DNA of 64,000 nucleotides from Bubalus kerabau (Eukaryota > Chordata > Mammalia > Artiodactyla > Bovidae): assembly GCF_029407905.1 (NCBI RefSeq), contig NC_073637.1, forward strand, positions 54,188,501-54,252,500. The letters run 5' to 3'. Of this stretch, positions 12,713-25,126 are shown one piece after another. The position numbers and the translations under genes are program-made. Below the pieces are notes generated by a model. The model was not told where the DNA came from. It searched no databases and saw only the letters and a list, made by a program, of their open reading frames with translations. Position 1 is the first letter of the stretch. Each line of letters begins with the position of its first letter.

Positions 12713-13992
12713 CACAGGACAAGCCTCTTAAGTCAGTGATCCAGATTTTCCATTTTAATGACTCTATTTCCCTATTAAATAAATCAATAACAAAAATTCA
12801 TTCAGCCTGCATCTTCCACCAGCTATTCCAAAGTTCTTCTGTTCATTGTTAAGATTCTGATTATTTTTGTTATCTCCTTATAAACTGCTATTCTTCATCC
12901 AGCTACAGTCTAGCTACCCCTTTCTACTCTAGTTCAAGGGTTAGCAACTTTCTCTGCACAGAGCCAGGTAATAATTTGGGCTTTACTGGCCACATATGTC
13001 CCTGTAGCATATTCTGATTTATTTTTTCTTTTGTTCCTTAACTCTTTAAAAATTTGAAACTTCTCTTGGTACAGACTGGATTTGATTTCCTGGTTATAAT
13101 TTGCAAAAAGCTACTCTTGTTAAAACTACTGTATCTATAATACCAAAAACTTCCTTTCTGATGTTTGAAGGGCATCTTCCCTACATAAATTTGAGGCAAA
13201 TTAAGTGATAAGCAGAAGGAAGTCAAGTCATCAGCTTTAATTTTTTTTCTTTTTCTTTCTTTTTTATTTTTTAGATTATGAAAGTATAGTAACACATTTA
13301 CAGAAAACTTAGAAAATGCAGGAAAAGTTACATATAGTTTTATTGTATATTATGATTATTCTTCAAGTAGATTCTTTTGATTTTCAGTTGGAGTTTCAAT
13401 TTTAAACTCTCAAACATTAGTAGAATGAATAAACACAAAAGTTGAAGGATATAGTAGACATGAAAAGTACTCTGAACCCAATATTAATATTGGTAGAAGC
13501 TGAGGAAGAGTAAGAGTGGGCTTCTTAAGCAGCTACAGGTGTCTCCCAACAACCACAGCCACCTCCTCAATAGATCGATCCTTAAACAGGCTGAAGAGGA
13601 GACCAACAATAAAGTTTCTGTCCTGGGCTCACCAATCAAGAAGCTCCTGCATCTCCAGGGCGTAAGGGGTAGTGCCAGCAGGCTGGCATGCCTGGGCAGC
13701 ATTCCTCCTGGAGGAAACCAGAGTCTGGAGAAGCAGTTTCCTGCTGCATAATTCTCCAGACCTCCAAACTCCCTCAGACTCTTTATTCATTTATTACCAC
13801 TTTGCAACACAACATTTTCTTTTTTCCCTTTAGCCAAAAACTTTATTTTTTGAACATTTGCAACTATTATTCTATATACAATTGTTAATTTCTTACAAAA
13901 CTCTGTATTCCATATTGCTAGGTCACTTCACTCCATTTTATGCCACGTTTCCATCAAGAACTATTTTCCCAAATCACAATCTGCCTGATTAT
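12713..13992. other. Intron-like sequence with a richer patch at 13500-13760
   Basis: Mostly AT-rich intron. The patch at about 13500-13760 is less AT-rich and holds a 70-codon plus frame starting at 13539 (SPNNHSHLL ... KQFPAA). I do not recognise it. It has no matching splice signals, so it may be a worn pseudogene fragment or chance. Confidence 0.35.
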
Positions 13993-14122
13993 GTGTTGTT
14001 GTTGTTCAGTTGCTAAGTAGTATCTGACTCTGCAATGTCATAGACTGTAGTCCTCCAGTCTCAGCTGTCCATGAGATTTCCCAGGCAAGAATACTGGAGT
14101 GGGTTGCCATTTCCATCTCCAA
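13993..14122 (-). mobile_element. Bov SINE fragment, antisense
   Basis: The complement of a Bov-A/Bov-tA tail: gttgttgttcagttgctaag, then cccaggcaagaatactggag and gggttgccatttcc. It is diverged and has no clear TSD. Confidence 0.8.
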
Positions 14123-14203
14123 ACATTTTTTGAACACTTTCTTTTAATTTAACTTTCCTCCTTCTTGGTTCCCAATAGACTAAATTCTTTGTCTCACCCT
14201 TTC

Positions 14204-14408
14204 AGCTCCCCAGGTGGCTCAGTGGTAAAGAATCCTTTGCCAATGCAGGAGACACAAGAAACTCAGGTTCTATCCCTGGACTGGGAAAATCCCCTGGAGT
14301 GGGAAATGACAACCCACTCCAGTATTCTTGCCTGGAAAATCCAACGGACAAGGAGCCTAACAACTATAGTCCATGGGGGTCACAAAAAGTCGGATGCAAC
14401 TGGTTATA
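14204..14408 (+). mobile_element. Bov-tA SINE
   Basis: The tRNA-like head (agctccccaggtggctcagt), the B-box-like ggttctatccc and the body cactccagtattcttgcctg are present. The tail ends near gtcggatgcaactgg. Confidence 0.88.
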
Positions 14409-14409
14409 C

Positions 14410-15251
14410 GCGGCCACCCCCTAATCCTACCTTGGCATTCTCCAGGCTTCCTCTTTGGCCATCTTTCTCATTCTACATAATTCCTGGAAGATCCCATTCA
14501 TTTAAATAATATCAACTATCACATTTTGCTTTGATAACTATAACCCCTTTAGTAGCCCATATCTTTCTCCGTGTTCCAGAACTATAAATCCAAAACATCC
14601 TCTTATCTTGTGAACAACAGAACCACTATCTACAAATTTTCCAGAAATAAATTTCACCCTCATCTTTTTTAAGGAACACAGCACATTTGGGGCTGAAGTA
14701 GCAAAAATGCACCATCTCTATGCATCATCAGCAACTCCTAATTTAAATTTAAATCATAAGCAGATAAGAGATTGATGAGAGAATATTTTACTTAGATGAG
14801 TGGATAAATGTGTTTATATAGCCATCCCTGTCCTGGGTATAGAAATAACTAATTTGATGGGAGCATAATCACAGTTGATTTTGAGTAGATTCAAAGCTTG
14901 GTGGTGAGTAAAACAATTTCCCACTTGCATGTGTAATTTCTCATCATTTTAAAAGAGATGATTATCTTTACTCTTTTATCATAAATGAAAGCAGGCCACC
15001 ATTATTACCTCTAGAGATAGATAGCACCACTATAATTTTATTATATTATTTTGCTTCTGAGAAGAGTAAATCTGAATACTTAAAAAATTTTCTTGGTGCA
15101 CAATTTTTTATTTTTAAAATATGTGACAATGAGGACCCTTGTTAAAACATGTAAATAAATGATATACCTTAAAATCAATTAGCCATATGTTTATATCAAG
15201 AAAATAATCATAATATATTTTTTTTCTAAAAATAATATTTTTTATTTTCAG
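14410..15251. other. Intron immediately upstream of the CUB exon
   Basis: AT-rich unique sequence with no repeat recognised. It ends in a T-rich tract and the acceptor AG at 15250-15251 (attttttattttcag). Confidence 0.6.
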
Positions 15252-15368
15252 CACCATGTGGAAGTCGTTCAACAGGTTCAGAAGGCACTGTTCTATCACC
15301 AAACTATCCAAAAAATTACAGTGTGGGACATAATTGTGTTTATTCTATAGCAGTTCCCAAGGAGTTTG
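15252..15368 (+). CDS. CSMD3: CUB-domain exon of a CSMD-family gene, probably CSMD3
   Basis: This 117-bp exon lies between a T-rich acceptor (tttattttcag) and a consensus donor (G|gtaagt). It keeps one frame open: a split codon, then PCGSRSTGSEG, GTVLSPNYPKNY, SVGHNCVYSIAVPKEF and a split codon. Both junctions are phase 1, so the exon is symmetric. The peptide is the first strand region of a CUB domain: conserved Cys, the SPNYP motif, and a second Cys about 26 residues later that would pair with the first. CSMD proteins are very large type I membrane proteins with alternating CUB and Sushi domains, expressed mainly in brain. The wording SPNYPxNY...CxYSI.VPKEF fits that family; I choose CSMD3 over CSMD1/2 from remembered residue differences, which is less certain. 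The next exon should start by completing a Val codon; I did not find it in the window. Confidence 0.75.
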
Positions 15369-17144
15369 GTAAGTAAGATTCATCTCATCATGTAGTATAT
15401 CATTCTAAATATGCTTTATTTTCACTGTATGCTATTCAAAATGTTAGTTGTTTTTTAATGAAAATATTTACTGCTCATAAAGTACTCAAAAATTATTTTT
15501 AGATAGTAGCTAAAATTTTGAGTTTATTTTTTGCATTCTGAATTAATAGTCAAGTACACAGGTGAACAACAATATAAAAATGAAAACAGGATTGTTTTTA
15601 ATTTTTAAAAATAAGTACATCCAGTAACCCTGAAAGTGCCTTCATATTGGAATTTCATAAAATGGGAAATTACCAGAGCATAAAGCAAAGTCTGCTCTGC
15701 CAAATATGCATATATTCAAATATGGAGCTCTTATAATAATGACAAAATATGTACAAAACAATTATATTAGTTTTATATTTTATAAACACATTTGCAGATA
15801 AAAAATATTTTTATTTTAAGCACCTAGTTTCTATGACAGCAGTGAATATAAAAAGACAGCAAAGGACATTTTGGCTCATCTTGTCAACCTGACAATCTGT
15901 TCTACATTGGCATTGAGAAGACAATGTGTCCTTTGCTGACTTCACAGCTCCCTGATCACAAGTCTTAGAAGTCACTTACCTGGCTTCTAAAGGTTTTGGA
16001 TCTGAAATTCAGCTGAATCTAACCCAGGTTAAGCTCTGTTTATGGATGGATAGGCAAAGGAAATTTAGTGAACAGCAAAGTGAGGGAGAGAGGCTGAAAG
16101 TTTTTTAGACTTCTACAATTTAGATTTACAGCGCTGTGTTACATGGTGAAGGATTTGCTAGGAAATGAATGTCTGGGTCAGGATGATGGAGTATTTTAGC
16201 AGAAGGATATAGATTTTATCATATCAAGATTTTTGGATCACATCTTCACTTAATGTTTCTGCTGATAATAAAATAAGCTGATGCTTCCAGTCCAATTTCT
16301 TATAATGAGAATTTACCTATATATCCTCCTTTTCTCTATTCTGAAACAAGTCCAAGATCCACAACTTAGTAAAGAGAACATTATCATCAGACAGGAAGTA
16401 TTAAATCTTTTATTTTAACCTTGAAATAGAATTGATGATGCCAACATTAGCACAGTGTCTTTTTCTGCAATCTCTTATTCCTTAGCATGTTGATTGATTT
16501 ATTCAGAGTTGAGCTCTTTGATTATAAAGAAAAGGACAGTTTAGAAAGAAAAAATCATCCATATAATTGTGTTTATTGTATTGCCTTTTGTGCCCAGAAG
16601 AGTTTTCCCTTTCTAGAGGGCTTTATAGTCCCCAGTCACCAAAAATATTACATGGTGACTGATAGAATCTTAGCAGTGCTAATCCAGAAGACTGCATGGC
16701 TATCTGAGTCTCTCTGGAAGCCATTAATTTGTTCTACTAGATTCTATTCTTGAGAACAGAATGCAGCCAAAGGATTGAAAAAGAAGAAAATCACATTTCC
16801 TTTCCCGATACATACACATGTTGGTCACCAGGAGGTATTTGATAGTATCTTATATATATATATGTATATTCAAAGAGAGAAGAAAAAAGTTCTGATTAAA
16901 ATTAAATTAATGGATTCCTAGTGAATGGAATTTGTATTTTAGCAGAGTTAATGTAAGTAAAATTAAATTCTCTTAATATGAAAAATAATACAACCAATAA
17001 TTGGTGATTTTTAACACTGATTTTTTCAAACAAGTCTTGGATTTTCTGTGGATAAAATCAGGTACACTTTGATTAACTAGTAAGGAAACTGATTTTATTT
17101 TTCTATAAATGTTGCATCATTCTTTATTTCAAACTTTATATGAA
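15369..17144. other. Intron downstream of the CUB exon
   Basis: Unique AT-rich sequence with a short (TA)n tract at about 16852-16868. No further exon or named repeat was recognised. Confidence 0.55.
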
Positions 17145-17500
17145 GTCAAACAGATTCTAATCTAATTTTAGCTTGTCACATATTAGCTATCTGTCATTGG
17201 ACACATAAACATAACTTCTTTGAAACTCAGTTTCTTTATGTGTAAAGCAGGGATCATTATGTCTATGGAGCAGAGCTAGTGTTAGAAGTAATAAGACTAT
17301 TTATATATAGTATGTCAGAGTCGATAATTCATACTATTGGGTTAAGAATGCCAGTTTTGGAGACAGATTTCCAGATTGAGAACACAACTCAATTTTCTCT
17401 TTTCCATGTACTAATTACATGAGTCTTACTTTTCGTATCTCTGAAATAGAAGTGATGTGTCTATTTCTTAGGGTTCTTTTATAATTAAATAAAATATGTG
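17145..17500 (+). repeat. Two MIR-like ancient SINE pieces
   Basis: About 17145-17290 shows the MIR core order: a tract like cattggacacataaacataa, then gaaactcagtttctttatgtg. About 17338-17500 repeats the pattern (ccatgtactaattacatgag, then tctctgaaatagaa). Both are diverged, as expected for a pan-mammalian repeat. Confidence 0.55.
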
Positions 17501-18736
17501 TAATATGTGTAATATGTGTAAAATATGTGTAAGTCATTATATAGTATATCATTAAGTCACATACACACATGGATGCACATACAAACACACTTTATGTTCA
17601 CATTCATAGGTACTCCTAACCTCAAAAGTTGAAATAAAATGACATGGATTACTCAGTAGCCCTAGGGTCTTAAGAGTAACATGGCTAAAAATAAAACATT
17701 TATATTGTATAATTAAAGGATGAAAACACATATTTTGTGCTTTAAATCTCCAGTGAATATCTAATCACCTATTGATCACTTGAAATTTTCTGAAAACAAA
17801 ATAGAGGAATTAAAAACTGCAGTCATAGATTTCTTCCTGTCCCTACCTTTCCCTCTTTAATGTGAGATAATCAAGCAACAGTTACTGGATCTCTGCAAAT
17901 CAAATTTTTTGTTTGTTTGTTTCTTCCTCTCTTTCTCACTTTGCCATGATTTACTTCTGTTGCTTTTGTGTTGTGTTTTATGAGTTTTGATATCACTTCA
18001 TAACATATCACTTTTCACACTTTCCCTGTCATTTCTCCCAAATTATAACCATTTCTTCCTCCATATCTTTTATATGCAGACACTTATAATTTAATTTTTA
18101 AATATTGTAGCAAAATATCTGTCAATACACTCGATTCATTTATTGAGATTTCATGTTTTTACAAGGGTTAAACTTCTAAAGTCATTATATAAGGAGAAAA
18201 CCACATGTAATCAACATTACCCATGAAAATACCGTGTCAGCCATAGATGATCATCCACATTATTTTGTGTAAGCCATATTATCTCAACAATTCTAACAGG
18301 ACATTTTTTCCTCCAGTGTTAGAAAGATAGCAGTTGTTCAGATAATACCAGATGAGCTAGTTTGGTTTCTTATAGGTCATTACAAAATTGCTTTCATTTA
18401 TTAATTTTTGCCGAGTATAGATTTGAATTCATATGAAATAAATGTGCATGTAATGTAACTCTACTGGTTGACTGAGTGAATGCTATTTTGTCAGTGAATT
18501 TCTGTCTAAGTTTTTCTAGATAAGAGTCAATTCATAACACTTTTATCAGCGTCATTGATTTCATTTCAACTTCATCTATTAGGGTCATCTGGTAATATTC
18601 ATTCTGTAGGATTCTGGTTCTAAATACTTAGAAAATAACATTTATGGGTCAGTTGTTGATATTTAGCTGTCTTTCCTCTAATGAACTATTTCCCTTTTAT
18701 TTTTTGTATTTTTTAATTTAAGAATGTTCTATTTTG
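17501..18736. other. Intron-like sequence
   Basis: It starts with short tandem aatatgtgt units (about 17496-17531). The rest is unique AT-rich sequence without a gene. Confidence 0.5.
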
Positions 18737-18858
18737 GACTTCCATGGTGATCCAGTAGTTAAGACTCCACACTTCCTCTGTTGGGGGCATGGGTTCAATA
18801 CCTAATCAGGGAACTAAGATGCTACATGACACACAAAGGGCAGTCAAAAAAAAAAATA
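18737..18858 (+). mobile_element. CHR-type tRNA SINE
   Basis: The head gacttccatggtgatccagt and the segments taagactccacacttcctct, gggggcatgggttcaatacc and gggaactaagatgctacatg fit the older cetartiodactyl CHR/SINE2-type family. An A run at about 18847-18856 is the tail. It is more diverged than the Bov-tA copies. Confidence 0.75.
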
Positions 18859-19589
18859 CCATAGTTAATTTATTAATAAAATAAGTTTTATTTTTCCTTC
18901 ATCTTAATGTTTAACAATGTTATTTCCCTTTATGGTTTGTTTGCTCTAGTCTTCATATACTGTTTTTAAGTGCCAAAAACATAGCAGACAAATTTTATTT
19001 TATTTTGAATTTGGTATAGGATAGATATTTTGAATATAAGAGAGCTGTTGACATTGTTGGGGGAAACATTTTTATTGATATTATATATTTATACCTGTAG
19101 TGTAGGGCCAAAGTCATTTTGCAAGGAGGAGGTGGCTAGTAAATTTGGGGAATAAATGTTGTGGACTTCTATTTCCATAACCTTGGCTGAGATAAAACAG
19201 AAGGAGGTAAGAGCTATAACCAAAGTACCATACTAGTCAAAGGTTAGTGTTTGTGTTTGTCTGTTTTTTCTTGGGATAGAAAGTAATGGAGTTTTTAGCT
19301 TAAAGCCTAACAGAAATATAGTAGAGAGGGCAAAATTGAAGATTTTAGATGGACCAGTTGGTAAAGCATGATGCTTAAAGCAATCTAAGGAGATGGGATT
19401 TTAAAAACCTAGAGGGCCTCTTCAAACTATAATGCAGGAGAAATTATTCATGATTAGTATCATTGTACCTCAATTAATTTCACATGCAACACTGCCTTTT
19501 GAAATGATCATCGCTTCCTGATCTCCTTCCTCTCTTCCCCTTCTTCCATCACCCACTCTTTACATTCTGGAAAGTATCTGCAAAATAAA
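18859..19589. other. Intron-like sequence
   Basis: Unique sequence with no recognised gene or repeat. Confidence 0.5.
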
Positions 19590-20135
19590 TGTATTAGTGT
19601 CCTAAGTCTGCCTTAACAAAGTATCACAAATTTAGTGGCTTAGAACAACAGAGGTTTATTCTTTCACAGTTCTGGAGATTAGACCCCTGAAATCAAGGTA
19701 TCAGTAACATTACACTCCCTCTGCAGATCCTAGAGAAGAATCCTTCCCTTGCTTCTTCCTAACTTTAATGGCCCCAAGCAATCCTTGAAGTTCTGTAGTT
19801 TGTAGCTACATCACCCAGGTGGCGCTAGTGGAGAAGGGAATGGCTACCCAGTGGTAAAGAACCCCCTGCCAATGCAGGAGACACAAGAGACTGGGGTTTA
19901 ACTCCTGAGTCAGGAAGATCACCTGGAGGAGGGCACGGCAACTCACCCTGGTATCATTTTGTATCATTTGTTCTAGGGACACCAGTTGTAGGATTTAGAG
20001 TCCACCCTAATCCATAACCTCATCTGAATCTTAGTTACATCTGCAGAGGTCGTTTTTCCAAATACAATGATATTCTGAGTGCCTGGGTGGGGTTGAGTAT
20101 TGAGGGGACTCCATTCAACACACTACAGAGGATAG
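19590..20135 (+). repeat. Ancient interspersed repeat split by a Bov SINE
   Basis: The left part (19590-19815: tggcttagaacaacagaggt, then ttctttcacagttctggaga) and the right part (19970-20135: ggacaccagttgtaggattt, then agtccaccctaatccataac and attcaacacactaca) are the two halves of a common mammalian repeat that I recognise but cannot name with certainty. A Bov-tA piece separates them. Confidence 0.65.
19818..19968 (+). mobile_element. Bov-tA SINE inside an ancient repeat
   Basis: Contains the SINE body cccagtggtaaagaacccc, gccaatgcaggagacacaag and gagtcaggaagatcacctgg. The 5' end looks rearranged (ctagtggagaagggaatggc precedes the head). It ends near 19968. Confidence 0.75.
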
Positions 20136-21079
20136 ACTATATTACTATGGTTTTATGTAGAAAATCCTAGTATAAATTACTCTACAAAGCATGTATCAAA
20201 TACTAACTGTATAGAATGTAAACTAACATTCAGATTTCTTGGAGAATTCCAACATGTAAATCACCTTGAGGAAATCCAGGATAGTTTATGGTGACTTAAC
20301 TTTGTGTTTAGCTTCCCAGATAGTCTCACCTCCTTAAAGACCCATACTGAACACATATTTGTTAAGATATAAAGCTTACTTTTTCCCAAGACTGGCTTTC
20401 AAAAGTGGCATCTTGGAAATGTGCATGAAAAGCTTTTCAGGTTTTCCTTCTTAGGTTTCCCAGATATCTGCCCTATCTCTTATCTTTTGTTGTTGTGTAG
20501 ACTACTGGTTGCATAGATTTCAAATTCATGAATCCTTAAATCACACAAAGTTATTGTCAGTCTAGTATACTCTGTACAGGGGCATGGAGTTACCAAGACC
20601 TTTTGTGTATTTGCTGTGGGAAAAGATTTTTGTTTTATCTTTAAATTAGCTATCATCACCTTAAACTTTTCTTCTACTCTACATATTTTGTTTCTTATTC
20701 ACAACCATTGTCTTTATATTTCCTAGTGTGGTATTTTTCCTCCAATCTGTAAAAATCTTTCTCTACAATACTGCCTACAAAATAGGATTAACTTTATTAA
20801 AACTTATGATCTATTAACAACTATCTCATTAATCCTTATTATATACATTAAATGTATTACTTCCCTTCCATCTTACAGACTTAGGAAATTGAATAATGAT
20901 TGTTGAATACAATCTATTTTTGCAATACATCTTTCAATTTTCTGTGTAAACTCTTAGTCTATGAAAAGTAGTCTTTAAAAATTTAGGTCTCCTTAAAACT
21001 TAGAAGGAAAAATCAAAATGGATTGAAACTAAGATGCACACACACTATATACAAACATATATATGTGTATACATATATA
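20136..21079. other. Intron-like sequence
   Basis: Unique AT-rich sequence with no gene recognised. It ends in a (TA)n/(TG)n stretch at about 21050-21082. Confidence 0.5.
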
Positions 21080-21462
21080 TACTGACAATTCAGTTATATC
21101 AGTACATATATTCATTCTTTTTGATTCTTTATCCCATAGGTTATTACAGAATATTGAATAGACTTCCCTGTGTTATACAATAGGTTCTTATTAGTATCTA
21201 TTTTACATATAGTAGTGTATGTTAATCCCAAGCTCCAAATTTCTCCCTCCGCCTCACATTTCCCCTTTGATAACCATAAATTTGTTTTCAAAACCTGTTA
21301 ATCTGTTTCTATTTGTAAACAAGTTCATTTATATAATTTTTAATTAGATTCCACATATGAATGATATTATATGATATTGTCTTTGATATGATAATCTCTA
21401 GGTCTATTTATGTTGCTGCAAATGGCATTAATTCATTCTTTTTAATGACTGAGTAATATTCC

Positions 21463-21501
<39 letters not shown>

Positions 21502-21644
21502 ACACATGGACATGGACATAAGTGAGCAAACTCCAGAAGACTGTGAAGGACAGGGAAGCCAGGCATCCTGCAGTCCATGGAGTCACAAAAAGTCAGACAC
21601 AAATAAGCAACTAAACAACAAATATACATATGTGTATTTGTGTG

Positions 21645-21679
<35 letters not shown>

Positions 21680-22275
21680 ATACACCACATATATATATAT
21701 ACACTACATCTTATTAATCCATTCCTCTGTCCATGGACATTTAGATTGCTTTCATGTCTTAGCCATTGTAAATAGTGCCACAGTGAACATTGGGGTGCAT
21801 GCATATTTTCAAATTATGGTTTTCTTCAGATATACACCCAGCAGTGGGACTGCACGATCATATGGTAGTTCTTTTTCATTTTTTAAGGAACCTCCAGAGT
21901 GTTCTCCATAGTGGTTGTACCAATTTACATTCCCACCTACAGTGTAGGAGAGAATGTAAATTGGTCACACTTTAACCAGTGTTTCTTGTTTATAGATTTT
22001 TTTTTTTTAAATGATGGCCATTCTGACTGGTGTGAGGTTGTAGTTTTGATTTTTATTTCTTGATAATTAGTGATGTTGAGCAACTTTTAGTGTGCTTTTT
22101 CGCCATCTGTATGTCTTCTTTGGAGAAATATCTATTTAGATCTTATGCTCATTTTTTTCATTGGGTTATTTGTGTTTTTTTTGACATAGAGCTTACATGA
22201 GCTGTTTTTATATTTTGGAGATTAATCCCTTGTCGTCAACCATTTCCCTTTTGATCTTATAGTGTTCTCAAATGA
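21080..22275 (-). mobile_element. Old L1 3' part, antisense
   Basis: Complement of the L1 3' UTR and end of ORF2: gacttccctgtgttatacaa, ttgctgcaaatggcattaat, gaatggcc-type blocks, then tgatgttgagcaacttttag. It has many stops. It is interrupted at 21465-21690 by a (TG)n/(TA)n tract and a BovB-type tail. Confidence 0.85.
21464..21710 (+). repeat. (TG)n tract holding a BovB-type tail
   Basis: A (TG)n run at about 21465-21499 is followed by a piece like the last 110 bp of BovB/Bov-A (21503-21620: gtgagcaaactccagaagac, tgcagtccatggagtcac, aaagtcagacacaaataag). A second TG/TA tract follows (21630-21705). The small SINE appears to sit within the microsatellite that grew in the L1. Confidence 0.7.
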
Positions 22276-22949
22276 CCTATTTTATTCAGCATTGTTTACA
22301 TAATTTATGTTGTTGTTACCTGTCTTTATACTTAATTCAGTAATTTATTGTCACTGAGTTTCCCCACATTTTAGTGACAAACTGTTTTGAGAATTTTTTT
22401 TTTTTATTCTCATTAGGTCACTACATTATTTAATTGGCATTCTGTTTTTGCCTGGTATGAAGTTTTCAGAAATAAATAAACTCTTACAGTCAATAAAGGC
22501 TATTTATATTTGAAGTGTATGATACTTCAATTTTTAGCAGTACATTTGTATCAAATTTAATGATTTGTCTTTTGTAAATATTGAATTTACCTATCTAACA
22601 ATGATGAATAATCTTCATAAAATGTGTGTTTATTCAAAATTTGTATTTATTTATCATCACTAGTTAAATATGAAACACTTGAAAAGGAAAGCTCTTTTAC
22701 TCTTTTAAAACTGATGATTGTGTTAATGTCAGTATACAAAATGACTAAGCTAATTTTACCCTTGTAAGAAAGGAAGCTTTTTTTGAGCCTAATATTTTAG
22801 GGTAAGGAATATTTAATTAGCATATGTAAAGTTATATTATTTAATTATTTGGTTACTATTCATAATTAGATTTGTGGCTATATTTGGTCACTAGCTAGAA
22901 TAGAATCCCCCCATTCAAGTTTGGTTCAGATGTCAAGACTCATGATACC
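22276..22949. other. Intron-like sequence
   Basis: AT-rich unique sequence. No gene recognised. Confidence 0.45.
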
Positions 22950-23335
22950 ACACTTTGACCAAGATGGTAAAAAAGATGTATTACTGATACAATGAGGCTT
23001 TCTGAGAAGAACAGGATAGTATCCAAAATTGGATCCAAGCAGATCCAAAATTGCTTAAGGGAGCAAAGAAAGCTAGCTGGTTTTGGGTTTTATAGGGATG
23101 ATACTGGAGTGAAAGCTCCTACATGCTGGTCAGGGCTTGTGGGATTCAAAATTCCCATTGTTTATAAAGGAAAATGAATACAGGTATTCTTATCAGTTTG
23201 CCCAAATATCAGGCAAAAGGGAAACTGGGGGATGGGGAGGAGAGCTTGAAACTTGTGAGCAGTTAAAGATCAATGACGGATCAGCCTTCATCACACTTCA
23301 CTCTCAGTGTTTGATTGAGTGAATTGCACCATGTT
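22950..23335 (-). repeat. LTR-like block (left), probable ERV 3' LTR
   Basis: This block resembles 31498-31840. Shared order: a gat...att.t.at..aatga segment, atagt near 23020, agtttgcccaaata against atttgcccatata, then ggaa.ggggag and cttgaaa.tt.t.agcag. It lies directly beside the integrase remnant at 23445-23470. That is where a 3' LTR is expected in a provirus without env. The match was made by eye and is weak. Confidence 0.4.
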
Positions 23336-23379
23336 TGAACTTGTTTATAGCCACAGTGGTACTTTGTGAATCATAGATC

Positions 23380-24850
23380 TATTTAGTAAAGGAGATGAAA
23401 ATTCATTGAACACCTTGTTCTAGAGCTCAGCAATATGGTGAGAAGTGAAATGAGTACCTTGATCATTAGCAGGAATGACTAGAACTCTGTGTGGAGGCAC
23501 ATGTGGCATTGTCTGCATTTTGGGAATGTCTGAGACAAGATTTCAAAATTTTTTTCCTCATAAAGGGCAACCCTGGACCACATGGTCAGACAGTTGGCAA
23601 TGGCCCAGTAGTTTGTAAAAATGTTCAGTTGGACTGATTTATTGACAAGGGTGGTCAGTGTAAAATGCCTGACTGAAGTTGCACTAATAACTGAGTCCTT
23701 TAACAGAGAGGTCTTAGTTAAGATATGAAAAGCAATGGCTCTCCAGGAAGTCGAGTCACGTATGATGATGGTAGCTGTACTTGCTGTGACATGTACGAAC
23801 TTTGTTTGCTATCCACTCAAGATCCCAAGCAGTTCCTCTAGCTAATGGGTTCAGAAGAGTAGTGACTGCCTGTGAAACCATAGCATCTGTCAAGGAACTA
23901 AGATTAGGGCAGACCACACCCTCATTGGGGTGGGTTACCCCAGGGGGCCTAGGTTTGGCTATAACAAATAGGTATCATTTCCATTTTAGGAAGAAAGCCT
24001 TAGCAGCCATACCCAGCTTGCAAGGTACTACTTTCATAATCCAGGGTGTAATGGAAAGCTGGATAGAGAGGATCATGATCTTAGAGACTGTGACAGCCTC
24101 TGTTTCCAGGAGATCCCAGGATGCAGCATTGTCATTGTGATGGCATAGGGCTTCAGGTGGGAACCTCTTGCATTTGAAGTCCATGGGCAATGTATGGCTA
24201 CTATGGGTGGCCCAGAAACTCCAAGAGGCATGAGAGGAAGTTGCTAAAGCCTTTACAGTGAAGAAGTCAAAGAGTAAAAAGTGGCAGCACCAGTTATATT
24301 AAAATTTGGAAAGATTCTAGAGGCTTTTTTTTTTTTTTTTTTTTGGTAAAAGGCCCCATTCAAGGGAGTTCAGTATACTAGTAACAGGATAAATGGGCTT
24401 AAGTAAATGAAACATTTTTATAAAGGAAAAATATGTGGCCCTCAAAATCTAAAAATTGCTAAAATATTTTCAGCTTGTTTTAACACTGTGGTACCATGAG
24501 AGTCAAGGTTTATTTCTTAATGGTGTTAAGGATGGAGTAGCTTTTGACTGACCAATTATTATCTCAGGATTTAACTCAAGAGACAGGACCTTCTAATACA
24601 TGTAGGGAAATGAAACCACCACCACCCCTTTTTGTGAACTCTTTTATATCTGCTTGTCTTGAATAATTGTGACAAATGAATCTCCTTGAAGGAAGATATG
24701 ATGTTACCTGTGCTCCTAAACAAAGTTGAATGCAGTTACCATCTTGCCTACCAAGGCAGTATGCAGTGGCTAGGTTTCTGAAGACCTCATGGGTAGCCAG
24801 GTAAAGTTGTCCTTTCAAAGTGCAAAGCAGAGAGCATATCTCAAAGGCAA
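23380..24850 (-). pseudogene. Decayed endogenous retrovirus pol (integrase end), antisense
   Basis: On the minus strand the motif NDQGTHFT is encoded at 23470-23445. It matches the segment around the second catalytic Asp of retroviral integrases. A little further upstream in pol sense, near 23600-23540, ANCLTMWSRVAL resembles the RNase H/connection region of ERVs. The frames shift repeatedly and have stops, and the spacing between the two motifs is too short, so part of the integrase has been deleted. The rest of the stretch up to about 24850 gives short minus frames without clear motifs. It includes a 22-base T run at about 24322-24343. No env was seen. It is a dead relic. Confidence 0.5.
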
Positions 24851-24892
24851 ACTATAGCTGAGTGTCTTTTGAAACTGGCATTAAATAGATGA

Positions 24893-25126
24893 GCCAAATC
24901 AGGGCTTCCCAGGTGGCACAGTGGTAAAGAATCCACCTGCCAATGCAGGAGATGCAGATGTGGGTTTGATTACTTGGTTGGGAATATTCCCTGGAGAAAA
25001 ATGGCAGGATGCTCCAGTATTCTTGCCTAGAAAATCCCATGGACAGAGGAGCCTGATAGTTATAGTACACAGGGTCTCAAAGAGTCAAACATGACTTAAC
25101 AACTAAGCACACAATGGGCCAAATCA
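24893..25126 (+). mobile_element. Bov-tA SINE with TSD
   Basis: Head gggcttcccaggtggcacag, body gctccagtattcttgccta, end near aagcacacaatgg. The repeat gccaaatca flanks it at 24893-24901 and 25118-25126. It is inserted in the ERV-like region. Confidence 0.9.

Noticed and set aside
21464..21710. Open frames on both strands rich in alternating Cys-Val or Thr-His
   Set aside because: They are translations of (TG)n and (CA)n microsatellites.
23802..24140. 112-codon plus frame, possible host exon
   Set aside because: It lies opposite the decayed retroviral pol stretch and has no conserved domain on the plus strand.
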